DNA of 64,000 bases from positions 92,001 to 156,000 of the forward strand of contig LSRY02000039.1 of NCBI GenBank assembly GCA_001643675.2, read 5' to 3'. The stretch comes from Monocercomonoides exilis (taxonomy: Eukaryota; Preaxostyla; Oxymonadida; Polymastigidae). Below the pieces are notes generated by a model. It was not told where the DNA came from. It was given only the letters and a program-made list of their open reading frames with translations, and ran no database searches. Made by a program: the position numbers and the translations under genes. Of the stretch, positions 43,949 through 56,318 are shown one piece after another (the stretch's first letter is position 1; each line of letters begins with the position of its first letter).

Positions 43949-45488
43949 GTTGGTAGATAACCCGTGTAATTTTTTTTTATTGCAAACAGTTAAAAAAATG
44001 GATATTTTGAAATGTTCTGTGTGAATAAAAGAAATAAATTAATCAAAAGTGAAAATTCTGCACTTCGAGTGATCAATAAAGTGGGTTTTGTTGATTGAAG
44101 CTTCGCAACCTTCAACAAGAGATGTTTCACTGAGGCTTTTCAATACAATTTCCGGATTTAAGGGCCAAATGCCAGAATCCCTGAAAGATGCAACGATGGT
44201 AGATGGCTTTAATGCTTCTGATAATGCTTCTTTGAGTTTTTTGACGAAGTTGGATCTGTTTGATGCTGCATTGCTTCTCATAAAGTCTGTTTCAGTGGAG
44301 TAAATAATTATCTTTATGTTTGCATTGACATATTTATCTAATGGCTGGACAATGTGCGAGGTGTGCGAAGGAGGAAGCACAATATCGATTCTATTTACCT
44401 ATTCCAGCTCCAAAACATCTTTGCTCGTGTGGGTTGTGGAACCATCCATATGCAGGCACGCAGGAAAGTTTGATAATCCCATCAGTTTTCTTCTTCTATC
44501 AATTGAATCAACAACATCAAATTTGAATAGTCCAAAAAAAAATTCAGAATTGATTCCTTTCTTAATTGAAGCTAAAAAAAAAAATGAAAAAAAGTTGTCG
44601 GAGTTGGCCTGTGCATATTCCTGAGGAAGAAAGGTAGAATGGCTAATTACAGAAGTTTTGCAATGCTCCCCGTCAGCAGAAATAAGTAAAAACAAAGAAA
44701 TTGATGGAGGAAGAGGTGCTTCTTGAGAAATTGGGCTGGAACAATCCGGCAGAATAATAATATTCGTTGATTCAGTTGTGTCTCTTTAAATATTAGTTTC
44801 AACTATATAAAGCATTAATTGAGGAATATATTTCTTCATCTTATATAAATCTTACAAATCTTCAAAAAAAGGACGCAAAATGAGCCTTGTTGAGTGTTCG
44901 ATTCTGTTTATTGGAAGTTTTGTAGGCTTTTTTAATGAAGATCCTTTTATTTTGGAAATAAAAGAATAACCCCACTTTTTATTCACAGCCTTTTTATTTC
45001 CACTTTCGTTTTTTTTTGAAGAAGAAATGAAACTAGCCTATTTATAATTAAAAAAACAATTAAATAATTGAAATAATAAAATTCAAACTGCATTTGAACA
45101 TTGCTTTGCAGTTGTTCCTTTAAGATGGTGTAAATCATTTTTTATTTGCATTTATATTCCATCGCGATACTTTTTTCTGATTTTCCAGGGTCTTCCATTT
45201 ATTCCGACGTCTCTATGTTCATTTTTCGCATTTACAGCTCTGTAGTATGCACTCTTCGAAATCAATCCTGCCTTGAATTCATCTGATGCTCTGAAACCTT
45301 CTTTTTCAATTATTTTCAGGATTCTTTGCTGCCTTGTTGAACACTTTCTATATTCAGACGAAGAAAGAAAAGATATAAATCTACGAAGGTTAAATTTCTC
45401 TCGTTGTTTTTTCATTACAACACATTAAGGGGGCGATCATTAAGAAAATTTCCCGGGTTGTCAACTTTTTCCCGGGTTATCAACCAAC
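43949..45488 (-). mobile_element. Second pogo/Tigger-like transposon, decayed
   Basis: The ends GTTGGTAGATAACCCGTG (43949) and the reverse complement of 45471-45488 (GTTGGTTGATAACCCGGG) match at 16 of 18 positions. As in the intact element at 4-6 kb, CCCGG cores lie near the tip, and the right end has two of them spaced by TTTTT. It encloses a broken transposase gene. A clean TA duplication was not found, so tip positions are approximate. Confidence 0.55.
44039..45415 (-). pseudogene. Broken pogo-like DDE transposase
   Basis: The N-terminal piece 45415-45152 (AGLISKSAYYRAVNAKNEHR, then VGINGRP) matches the DNA-binding part of the intact transposase at 5.6-5.9 kb. The catalytic pieces LHMDGSTTHT (about 44440) and LPPSHTSHIVQPLDKYVN (about 44370) match its LLDNHPSH and FPPNLTHLLQPCDSS. 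The tail SFRDSGIWPLNPEIVLKSL is also conserved. Frameshifts, including one between DVLELE and LPPSHTS, and a stop after the N-terminal piece make it non-functional as read. Confidence 0.7.
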
Positions 45489-45554
45489 TATTGATCAAAT
45501 TAAAAAAAACTTACAGAAACTTAAAAATATATGTTTCGTTTCATTTTCTCTTTG

Positions 45555-46740
45555 TCAGTTGGTATGAAATGACATATCAGGAGTAGTTGTTTGAATATCT
45601 TGTTCATTCATTGTTATCTGTGTATCACTATCAGAAAAAGAAATATTATCAATATTAAAATTAATAAAAAATTTGGCACTATATTTTGAATTGCAATAAG
45701 AATTGAAAAAACAAATTAAATCATCAATAGTCATTGAAACATTATCATTAAAATTATTATAAATAAAACGAGTTAAATGACCAAATTCACTATCGCACTC
45801 ACTTTTCCCGTGGTGCTCTGCGAAAAATGACAAAGAACAAATTTTATTGCAAAAAATTGGAGACGAATTAGATAATAAAAAGTGAAATATGTGTGAGTTC
45901 CTAAAATGGGGACCATTATCACAAAAGAAATGAAAAGAAGAAACATCTTAGAAAATATCAAATTTTAAAAATTGTTTTTATGATTCCAACACAAATCAAA
46001 AATCATGAGATAAAATTTCTTTTCAGAAATTAAAACAAAATTTCTCAAGTTTATAAAATTTGTCAACTTTTAAAACAACAAAAAACAAGTGTAATTTTTG
46101 TTTTTTTTCATAAAAATTTTTGCAAGTTTCGTTTCTTGTCATGGGCAAAGCCCAATTCTCTTTGAAGTCCATTATGATGGATACTTCATTTTGTTTCATA
46201 TTATTTTTCACGTGATAAAAATTATCACGCTGGCATTTTGCCATTTTTCTATGGTTTTCAATTAATTCTTTTTCTTCATTTTCTTCATCATTTCATTTCT
46301 TATTCTTTTTAATATATTTTTTTTCCCCTTTCCTCTCTTAAAAATTTCCTCTCTCACAAATATAACAAAGATCAGTCCTTTTCTTGGTTTTTTTTTGAAA
46401 TTCTTTATTTTTTTTACGAAACGTAGAATAAGCCATTTTGATTTCTAATTCATTCGTCATTTCAGAATAAAAATTCTTTTTTGTTTTTTCTATCAGTCTT
46501 TTCTCTGTCGGAGAAAAAACTGTTTCTTTTTTTTATCTTCAATAATTTTCTTTTCATTTTTAGATCGAGAGGAAGTTTTGACGACTTCTTTTCGATCAAC
46601 ATCAACTGCATGTTTATTTTTTGAGTCAAAATCATTTTCATACACATAAGGAATTGCACAAGACTGGTATTCGTTCAGATCGTTGCACCGAGAGTTTTTT
46701 TTCAAGGCAAAAAAAGTTATCATACAAAAGTTTTTGATTT
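45555..46740 (-). pseudogene. Fragments of another DDE-type transposase (tentative)
   Basis: In minus-strand order: an Asn/Lys-rich piece (46723-46493), then NEVSIIMDFKENWALPMTRN (46244-46023), then SFFAEHHGKSECDSEFGHL (45833-45760). MDFKEN followed by a GK.xCD..FG block is a pattern I associate with the catalytic region of some uncharacterised eukaryotic transposases. The pieces are split by stops, and any intron structure is unclear. Confidence 0.35.
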
Positions 46741-47289
46741 AAGTCAGTTCAAAAAAACAATGTTGATAAAATTCTGAATTGTTCAGAAAAATGTAATTGA
46801 ACATTCAAATTTTTTCATTTTCTTATGTTTCCATTGCAACAAGAACTGTGGCACAACATCCAGCACGCCAACATATAAATTTGGCTTGCTTTATTTGGTA
46901 TGTAAAAAACAAGAAAAGAGTCAAAAATGTGAGAGTGAAAAGACAATTATTTCGTATTGAAGCAATTATCCTTTTTTTGTTCATTTGAAGAAACTGTTTT
47001 TTCCGCTTAAAAATCTTTCAAAGCTTTTTGGGAGTAATAGAATTCGCTTTTTGTAACATTCCAATCACTCTTCTCTAGTTTTCCCATGGGAAAAATGTTT
47101 GACACACAACCGAGAACCAAAACACTTTCATGCCAATTCAGAACAGAAAGAACCTGCGAAAGATTTTCCAGTAGTTTGTTAATTTTTTCTGTTCAGTAAT
47201 ATCAGATACATTAAGAAATCCAGAAAAACAAAGAAGTTATTCTACAATAATAATACAACAATTTGAATTAATGTTTACACTATTGCAAT

Positions 47290-47450
47290 TGCTTTCAATT
47301 ACTTCCAGAAAGGGTTTTCCAGGTTTGCTTGATGGATGAAGTGAATTAAGCATCTCTCCGGGTCCTCCGAATCCATGTCGTTCAAAGCTTTTGACAGCTG
47401 TGCAGCATGCCTGCTTTTTGTTGAGCGAGGCCTGTCGGAATACACGTTTT
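47290..47450 (-). pseudogene. Short transposase-like or gene fragment
   Basis: An open stretch reads NKKQACCTAVKSFERHGF, then GGPGEMLNSLHPSSKPGKPF. It resembles the N-terminal region of a transposase (helix-turn-helix then Pro-rich). It has no clear start and no continuation, so it may be an isolated exon. Confidence 0.25.
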
Positions 47451-49560
47451 TTTTAATTGTGTTAATCATGAATCAATAATGGTATATTTCAAATAAAATT
47501 ATAATCGAATGTATTTTCTTGAAATATTCTATTATTTTTGCGAGAGTGAATACAATGGAAAACAAATGATATGCAAAGAATGACTGGGTTTGAAATACTT
47601 CGAATAACAAAACTTCCATATTGCAGACTGAAAAGCAGAACTTTTATCTGAATAAAACAGTGACAGTTTTGTTATCAACTTTGATGAAAAACCCTATTCA
47701 ACGCAACCTATGAAAGATATTAATTAAAACAATATTCAACAACAATCCGATTTTTGTTATCACAATTAATCACTGAAATATACAACTTTCGATATCGGAA
47801 TCTCCGAACTTTTCTTCTTTTCTCATCGCTGTCTTTTGAACTATCATTCACTCACGCATGCGCAGTTACAAACAACAAGGAACAATTTTTATAAAAGATC
47901 TTCAATCGAAAAGAGTGAGAAATTAACAATAAGCTATTAAAATTTGAACATACATCAATTACAGAAGGAATCTTCAAAAAAAAAATATTGTATTTGTTTC
48001 AATAGATTGATGATTTGAATCTTGAACAATTGTCTGTTCGGTTTAAATGTGCAAACAAATAATAAAAAAGTGTTGATTTCATTGTTCCATCATGGATATC
48101 AGATTTGAATGGTAATTAGTGCTGGATAAGTCTGTTGAAATCATGACAGATATCATTCAATACTTTTTTTCCGAAAAAAATTAACCAACGAAAAAGAAAA
48201 ATTGATAAAGAAAAAAGTTTTATCAGAGAAAACCGAACATACAGACAACTTATTGAGTTGCTTCGATGAACGACTGTAAAAAAGTGCTTTCTTTTTTATG
48301 CAACATTGATTAAAGGAGGAAGAAATGATTCAAGTGATCTAGAACTCGAACAATCAATACTTATTTGTCTTTGTGCTCGAATGATGCTTGTAATGCAAAT
48401 GAACATGATTGTGGATTTTCAATGTGAGATTGAGCCCGTCCAAATAAATCTTCAGAAAATGTTTCATAATACTATTTGAGTATCTCTTTATTATTTTTTT
48501 TTACAGAAGCTTCAAATATTGCTTTTTCTTCGTTTTCAGCTGTCAAAAAAATATCCAAGAAAACTTTTAATGAGAGTTTCAGAAGAGATGTGACTTTCAC
48601 AATATTCAATGTTGACTTTTTTATCTATTGAAATTTTAATTGTTTAGGAAACCAAAAATCTTAATATGTCCGAACGAAGCATTCAAAAATTATCTGAAGT
48701 GAGAGCTTCACGAAACATCTGAATCTCCTTCTTTTCTGTTGAAGGTGGCCTTTGCAGTTTTTTCCGAATTATTAATCATATCTTCATAAAACAAGTTATA
48801 AAACGATCAATGCATTGAGTATTGATTTTCTGTAACTCTGCTAGAATGCTGACCATGCTCAAGTTCATTTCTTTTGTTAATCATTATTTATTCTCAGAAG
48901 AACATTTATTTTATTGTCCATAAACTTCTGAAGAATCTGAAAACATATTCTCAATAAACATTCCATCATCGACAATCAATAATTTTCTTGTGATTTTGAA
49001 ATGTTCTGGTTTTCAATCTCCATCTTATTTCTTGAAGGAAAAAATACTTCCGTTTACAAATTCATTCACCCCATTTCTTTTCTTATCAATTAAACAACAT
49101 TTCTGTTGATGGATCTCATTCTTTTTCGAAAAAGAAAAAAAGACTTTCATCTTCAAACAAATTGTTGGTAAGATCAAAACGAATCTCGATAACTCTTTAT
49201 CTGATTTTTAACATTCAATCCAAGTTGTTTCAGTACACATTCTTTTGCAATAACAATTGTGAAGCAATTAACAATAATGAGTTGTTGCATATCCATTTTC
49301 TTTTACATTCTAATCAAAGACGTTTGTATTTATTGCTCCTTTTTGTTAACGAAAAATGATTCACAAAATTTCGTTATTTGACATGGCTGTGAATATGCAA
49401 ATGATTATCGATTGCAAAGCTAATGATCGAATTTATGAGATTTTTCAATAGAAATGTTTATAAGTTTGAATATTTATACTGTTTAACTGAAAGTTCGAAT
49501 GTCAATGTTTGAATGTGTATTAAGGTGATATTGGCATGAGCAGAATAGACGCGCACTTCT
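47451..49560. other. AT-rich region with degenerate coding traces
   Basis: No intact gene. At 48300-48480 a plus frame reads SSDLELEQSILICLCARM, then MLVMQMNMIVDFQCEIE, helical and reminiscent of the helical-repeat family, with a weaker echo at 49380-49440. Both are interrupted. Confidence 0.3.
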
Positions 49561-49654
49561 CAAATTCGTCTGAAACTTTTATAATTGATTTATTATTAAT
49601 TGTAAATAACATACACACAAACCTGACCTTGCGGAAATAAGTTGTTGACAAATT

Positions 49655-50758
49655 ATGAATTTTTTATTTTGGCAATTTTTTCTCAAAAAATGGGTGAGAT
49701 CAAAAATCTTAAATAAAAAAATGTCAAAGATACCAGAAACAAAAGATGTGATCTCAAACATGAATTTCTTGTATGCTAATTTGGAACGCACTTGGAAGTG
49801 GATTTTCGAGCATAGGGTCCTTCCTGACACTGGGGAATGAAAACACTGCAAATTGAAAAAAATATTGTGCAAAAGAGACGATGCATATTGTTTGAGGTGC
49901 AAAAAATGCCTAAAAACAACATCCTTATTAAAAGGAACAACATTATCAAAGGCTAAAACAACAATTAATAAGATTATGCATGTGTTTCTGCTGTTTTGGC
50001 TGTAATTAAGCATTAAGAAAACTTGTCTTTTGTTATATCTGGATAGAAACACCGTTTCATACTATTAGAATATTTGCAGGTAAGTTTGTGTGGATGTGCT
50101 ATTCAAGAATCCCATCAAAATAGGAGGAGTGAGGAAGGAGGTGGAAATTGACGAAATGTTATGGAGAAGAAGGAAATATAATAGGGGAAAAAGGAAAAAG
50201 CAAGTTTGGATTTTTGGTGGTGTTGAAAGATCTGAAGAAAGTCACAAAAGATCTTTTTTGGTGGTTGTTCCAAACAGGAACAAGGAAACTCTCCGAGCAG
50301 CTATCAAAGAGCACATTTTCCCCACACAACAATATACAACGATGAATGGAAGGCCTACAATTGTCTAGATGAGGAAGGTTTTATTTACAAAACCGTTTGC
50401 CATAAGAGACATTTTGTCAATCCGGAAAATAAATCAGTCTATGCAAGCACAGTGGAAGGTTTTTGGGCAAACTTTCGGAAGTATCTACACAGATTTTATA
50501 TCCGAACAAGATTTCTTCAACTATATATTGCTTCTTTCATTGTTCGCTCGATGGGATTACTGACTTTTAATCAACTTGTTGAATCTGCAATTCATTTGAA
50601 CATCGAAAATGTCGAAATGGTTGATGAGGAAGACGAAAATGATCCATAAAAGGCGAACGAAGAGGAAGAAATCCCTGATATGGATGATCTTCCTGATGAA
50701 GACACTGATTTTGGTGCAGATGATGGAGCAGACGCATCAGAATGGTCTGATGATTAAT
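49655..50758 (+). pseudogene. Merlin/IS1595-type transposase, decayed
   Basis: The N-terminal zinc-ribbon piece KHCKLKKILCKRDDAYCLRC (49835-49900) is followed by the catalytic domain: KEVEIDEMLWRRRKYN, VWIFGGVERS and FLVVVPNRNKETLRAAI (50130-50320). After a one-base shift come NDEWKAYNCLDEEGFIYK, KRHFVNPENKSVYAST and VEGFWANFRKYLHRFY (50335-50510). Order and motifs fit the ISXO2/IS1595-like DDE fold used by Merlin elements. Defects are a TGA before the ribbon Cys block, the frameshift at about 50330, and a TAA before an acidic tail (EEEEIPDMDDLPDEDTDF). Terminal repeats were not identified. Confidence 0.75.
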
Positions 50759-50759
50759 A

Positions 50760-53036
50760 CTTTTAAACAATATCATTCACTTTTTTCAATAAAAAAATAA
50801 ACAGAAAATATTTTCTCCCATTTTTTTATTCAAAATTTGAAAAAAAAATTATTCATAAAAATACAACAAGCTATTTGCGCAAGATAAAAATACGATAGAA
50901 TGATCGAGTATAGCAACACTCTTTGTCGTATCGATTATGAAGTGTTTTCTTTAGGTACGCGTATATTCTGCATTTGCCATGATATTTGATTAACTGGAAT
51001 CTTTCGATGAAAATGAACAGAAACAGAAAAAAGAGGAGATTGATGGATATTTCGATCAAATGAACAAAAAATAGTTTCAATATTTTTAATAAAAAAAATT
51101 GTTTCATGAAATTGATAAAATGATTGATGAAGATTATAAAATGAATATGAAAAAAATTAAACCAGCACGTTGTTGGTGGTTAATGTTTCCTTTCGCTCGA
51201 CGATGGTGTTCCTGAAAAAACAGTAAGGCAGTGTTCTCTGTTTCGTGAAAGTTGCATTGAGCAAAACAAAAACAATGAAGTTTTTGAAGAAGTTGAAAAA
51301 GCTTAAGCAACTTTGAGTCACTTTGAATTAGATGAAGGTGTATTTCAATTTCATTTTTAACTATATAAATTGCATTCTCCTTTTTCAATAAAAGAAAACT
51401 GAACGAGAACTTTTGGAAATGAAAACTTTGATACAATCTCACATCATAAAGAGCACAGAAATCTGAACAGATTTGTTAATTTGATTGCCTGTCAGTTTTT
51501 GATTAATCGAATATTTCTCAATTTTTGTTTGGAAGGAATACTATCGAATGAATAATCCTTTGCAAAAATTCAAGTGAACTTATTGGAAGATTAAATGAAA
51601 CGCATTGACTGACAAAGAAAAATGAAATGAGAAAAGAAGATATGATAGAAGTACTTATTTAATAGAATGGACGAAAACATGAAAGTTTTTCTTTTGTATT
51701 TGCGAAATACCGAATAAAAAGCTTTTTAGAATCCAAAGTCGCATCGTTCTTTTATTCAAGCACCTGAGGAAAATTGCCGAGCAATTTGTGTTCATTGCAT
51801 TTATTCATTTCTAATTGATGAAGAAGGAAACAGAATTTTCATGGTCGAGGATTTGTTAAATGAAAAAGCCATATCTCTCAATTCATATCGAAGATTTCAT
51901 CAATCAACTTTTGAAGATTAAAAACATTAAGGATTATTTGCATTGCTTTATGAACACTTGACGATGCTGCAAAAAGAGGAGGATTTTCAAATGGAAGAAG
52001 ATTTATAAATAGCCAGTGAAGAACAAACTGTTTGAGTGGATAAAAGATGAAAAATTTATAAATTGAAAGATTGGAATGCGATTTTGCATTTTAGAATGAA
52101 AATATTGCAAGTTATAGTTAGAAAAATGATATAGATTGTATTTTTTTCTGGCATATTTAAGCATGTGGAAAAGATGAAAATCGCAAACAGTGAATTAGAC
52201 TTTATATGCTTCGATTTTATAACAATTCAAAAATTTTCAAGCATTTGATAGATTTTTCGATTTTTATCACTATTTTTTTTGTAATTAAATGTATTAACAA
52301 ATACTTTATAGAAGATAAAAAAATTGAACTCATGACTTTTTTGTTTCAATTTTTTTCTAATTTGAAAGTCAATGTTTGATAGCTTTTTTCTGTTGAACTA
52401 ATAAAAAGATCTTGAACAGTTTGTTTTGCTTGTTGGATCTTTGCAAAACTAAAAAGCAAGTTGACTTGAAGCAACTGTTGGTGTAAGTTCGGAAAAGGAA
52501 AATGCATGCAGAAATTAACAAAAACATTCCCAGAAATAAGAAACAGAAACAACAAAAGAAAATACGTGGAAAATGAATTCAATAAAAAAAAAAAAAACAG
52601 AGGTTGTGACTGGTTCATTCAATGAAAATATCACATCTCAATATTCAATTAATTTATCAGTTTCTATAACATGAAGTTTCCTTAAATTGCAATCAAAAAA
52701 AGTTGAATCTTCAATTGCTTCCCAGATGATGGTTAAACATGACTTTTCTGCATATTCATGTTACTGCATGAACAAATTGAAACTTTTCATATTCTTTGAA
52801 AGGTCATTTTAGTTATATCCTAAAATATTGAATTCTTTTATTAACTGATGATCAAAAAAAATATAATGGAAGCATGCTCAACATTTTGAATTAATTAAAA
52901 TGACTTACGCATCAATTAGCGAAAGCAGTTTGTGTATGGAACATATCTTTGTTTTTTTCACAAAATTAAAAACTATGCCCCATCTATTCATTTTCGTGAT
53001 AAAAAAATATGGGTTATATTAAAAATTTTGTTAAAA
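50760..53036. other. AT-rich region with one coding-like scrap
   Basis: No intact gene. At 51725-51915 the plus strand reads SHRSFIQAPEENCRAICVHC, then SFLIDEEGNRIFMVEDLL, and stops. It is a plausible relic of an unknown gene. The rest is AT-rich without features. Confidence 0.35.
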
Positions 53037-53119
53037 TGCAAGGAGTGGGATTCGAACCCACGCATCCGAAGATACTAGTACCTTAAACTAGCGCCTTAGA
53101 CCGACTCGGCCATCCTTGC
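53037..53119 (-). tRNA. tRNA-Leu (anticodon AAG)
   Basis: The 83-nt cloverleaf has acceptor stem GCAAGGA/TCCTTGC with discriminator A, anticodon stem CTAGT/ACTAG with loop TTAAGGT read as AAG, a long variable arm typical of Leu (TATCTTCGGATG), and T loop GGTTCGAATCC. No intron. Confidence 0.95.
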
Positions 53120-53481
53120 TTACATAAAAAATTGAAAATTTATCAATATTATCAATAACTTTTTTTTCAAGTTTCATTTCAATTAAAAATTATAAAAAAT
53201 GTGTTTAAAATGAGTTCTGTTTAAAATTAGAAAAATTAATTGCATTTTTATTATAAAGATGAACATTACAACTGCAAAAAATATTGGATTATATTGTTCC
53301 TGAGACTTTAATGATTTATAAATGATTCATTTTCTGCCATTCGATAAATGATGTAATAAAAATTTAGGAATTTGTTTTCACTCAAGTTAGATGTTTGATT
53401 AAAATTAAAAATAATATTTCTTCATTTTGTAACAATTGAACAGAACTGATGTTCGCGTAACAAGGTACTTTCACAACAAAT

Positions 53482-53950
53482 TTAGAAGTTTGTGGGGAAA
53501 ACGAGAGGAAGATCTTTCATCGGTGAAGAAACACCTGGGAATGGGGCATTAATAACACGATCTCCAACAGTGATCTTCTTTATCACTTTGGCTGCAGTCC
53601 ATGTTCCTGTTCGGTCGAAAATTCACAATATCAAATGTTAAAAAAAATATTTTTATGAACAAAGCCAACCCATGTTAACAGATTTTTCTGGTGCGGAAAC
53701 AGTTGCTCCTGCAGGAATTGTAAGTGTTAAGGTCTCTGCATGTTCTGGATCAATTCCTTCATATTGCACAACAGCTGTGATTTGAGCACCAGAACTGTTT
53801 GTAATGTTAGTGGAATAAACGTCTAAAATATCAAAAAACATTACACATCCGTTAATTAATTAATATATAATAGAAAAAGAACTAATCCAAAACACCTTTT
53901 GGTGGAAGCATTCTTTGCATATAAATACTTTGATCAATTTGAACCATCAT
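53482..53950 (-). CDS. Small beta-rich hypothetical protein, three exons
   Basis: Exons 53950..53896, 53822..53670 and 53606..53482 join in phase to 110 residues, ending FPTNF and TAA. Donors are GTGTTT and GTTGGC; introns are about 73 and 63 bp. The N-terminus is MMVQIDQSIYMQRMLPPKD. The body alternates strand-like segments (SSGAQITAVVQYEG; ETLTLTIPAGATVS; MGTWTAAKVIKKITVGDR), suggesting a small beta-sandwich. There is no signal peptide or membrane segment. Family not recognised. Compactness and in-phase splicing support a real gene. It is divergent from DCC1, with start codons about 105 bp apart. Confidence 0.6.
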
Positions 53951-54054
53951 ATTCGATGTCACATGAATTTTTTATACGAAAAAGTGATCAAATACAAAAT
54001 TATTTAGTTAAATATTTCATATATCCAATAGTAATAAAATTTATTTGATTTGGA

Positions 54055-55631
54055 ATGGCATTTTTAGCATCAGTATGCTTTAAAAATTTGAAAAACAGCA
54101 ATTATCCACGAGTTACAAAAAATATTTATATTTTCACATTTTTTTGTAGCAAGCTTACTCATTGGTATTTGATCCATCATTTACGGAAGGTGAAGAGAAA
54201 TTCAAATTATTACAAATAACTCCTTCCATTGTGGAACAGATTGAAAAAGAAGGGTTTATTTTGTATAATTATACATATTTTTGAACTATTTTCCATTAAT
54301 ACAGCGGATTTTACATAAAGGAAGATGCGAAAGGAGAGGCAGTCATGTGCACAGAAACTGACGTATGATAGAAATTTGTCATATTTTTCTTATATAAATA
54401 TTCATTTTTGTTTCATAAAAGACTTATGAAATGAAGCAAGTTTATCATTCAAATCAATCATTTCTTGCTGACTCCACACATGATGAAAAATTGCAATCAT
54501 GCACTCAGGATGATCCAAAGAAAGTTCCACTGTTTCCAATAATTGGTTCCAATTCATCGTATCTTTGTCTTAAAAAAACAGCTCCATCAATTTCAAAGTA
54601 CGCTTTAAATGTCACATTGTTGAAAACTTTGAATAATTTGGCTTTTTATTTCAATTTATTGATGCTTCAGTGTTTTTAAACTTCTTATTCCAACTGCTTT
54701 TCGAGGACAGTTCCGAAAAGTCTCTCCTGATTATTTAAATGATCCTCATTCATCTTCATCAACAACAAATATTGGCAAGAAGTTGAAACGACCATTTATG
54801 CCTTCTTTTTCTTCATATGCCACTTCTAAGCAGCTTCTCGAAGCAGAAATTGATGAAGCTCTTTTGATTACTGAAGAAATTCTTCTTAAAAGTTAGCCAT
54901 CAACTTTTCGTATTCACTAAATTTCATATGGAAATGATTTTGTTGTTACTATTTTTGAAAATCACTCTATTATTTGTTTATTTATTGAACGGATTTTTCT
55001 TTTCTTTTCTTTTCTTTTCTTTTTTTAAATTTGACTCGACAGATATCGGTGCAAGTGAAAAAGAAATTCGGGATGAGATGAAACGATTGGGATGTTTTGA
55101 ACTGCGGGGCAAGGTGCGAATTCTGGATGAAGAATATCGCTATGCCATATTGCTGATGATAATAGAAATGGTGCTGCGACAATATGAGGATAAGCTAATG
55201 GAAGAAGACGAGGCGAGAGGAGTTGCAAAAACGGTTGAAGAAACAGGAGAAGAGGAAGAATTGGAAGAAGAATTCGAACCAGATTTTGGTGATGGAGATA
55301 AAACAAACGAAATCTTTAACAACATTCGAAATGCAAAAGCATCTATTTCAATCAAGGGATGTATTGAAGTATGATATTTTTGATGTTTTTTTTTCCTATT
55401 TATTTAATCAACAATTATTAATCATTAGGAAAACCCCGAAATCTCAGAAGTTGGAATCCGCCAAACAATACTGTATTTTTCAAGCCCTTCAGAAAGCAAT
55501 GAAGACGAAAGGATTTTGGATTGGGAGAAAATTGACGTTGCACACGCAATCGCAATATTGAAGCAAATACAACCATTCAGGGTATTTTACTTGATTTTTT
55601 CCATTATTATTATGATATATCAAAATTTTCT

Positions 55632-55674
<43 letters not shown>

Positions 55675-56235
55675 ATCTTTCTTTCTTTTTTTGCTCAACT
55701 CTAATTGAATTGGCTATTCACAATTTTTTTTATTTTGAAAAAAAAACTTGTCTCAATCCATTTTCTTTGCGCTATTCACAAATGAATCTTCAATCAAAGG
55801 GAATTTCATTGTCGTTGTTTCTTTCTCGATGGAGGCAGCGCGGTGCTTGCAGCGATATCTCAGTTTTAAAGGTTTGCTCAAGAGAAAAGAAGACACTTTT
55901 CTTCATAAAATAAAATTATTAATATTAATGTTAATATAATTTGAAACTATCTAAACTTATCTTTACAGAGGAAAGCAATAATCTCTGATGTTGGAGGGGA
56001 TAAACGAATCTTTCGAATCGATATTTCTGCTCTTCCGTCTGATCTTTCTCGTCGCTTTTCTCTTATATTTTCAATGAAGCCACAGTGGTCAGAGAGCGAA
56101 TTACGGTTAATGCTTCAGGATATTGTTCTTCCAGATGAAAACATAACTTCAATTCTAAATAGATACACTCGACCATTACGAACATCATCAAAAAGTGGAA
56201 TAACTGAAATGCAATATGTCCTAAAAGAGACATGA
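54055..56235 (+). CDS. DSCC1: Sister chromatid cohesion protein DCC1, nine exons
   Basis: Exons 54055-54072, 54150-54253, 54305-54362, 54422-54597, 54671-54891, 55043-55368, 55429-55581, 55800-55871 and 55969-56235 give about 464 residues. Family landmarks in order are FKLLQITPSIVEQIEKEG, then EAVMCTETDTYEMKQVYHSN (the VLCT..KTY...SN motif), LGCFELRGKVRILDEEYRY, SLFLSRWRQRG (the FL..W motif), ISALPSDLSRRFSLIF and PQWSESELRLMLQDI, ending near RYTR. DCC1 with CTF8 joins CTF18 in the alternative clamp loader that acts on PCNA at forks and supports cohesion. An acidic insert (EEEELEEEFEPDFGDGD) makes it longer than usual. Exons 1 (6 codons) and 8 (start) are the least certain. A TTTC microsatellite sits in intron 7. 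Confidence 0.82.
55631..55690. repeat. TTTC tetranucleotide microsatellite
   Basis: About 60 bp of (TTTC)n with one TATC interruption, inside a DCC1 intron. Confidence 0.9.
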
Positions 56236-56318
56236 AACATTTGAAACACAACAATTTAGATATTTTTTTAATAAACATTATTGAACTGATTTTTTGTTTT
56301 ATACAATATAATATTGCT

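Noticed and set aside
49579-50052. 157-codon minus-strand frame
   Set aside because: It is antisense to the zinc-ribbon part of the Merlin-type relic, with no protein features of its own.
55489-55704. KERKKERKKERKK and FFLSFFLSFF frames
   Set aside because: They are products of the TTTC microsatellite in a DCC1 intron.
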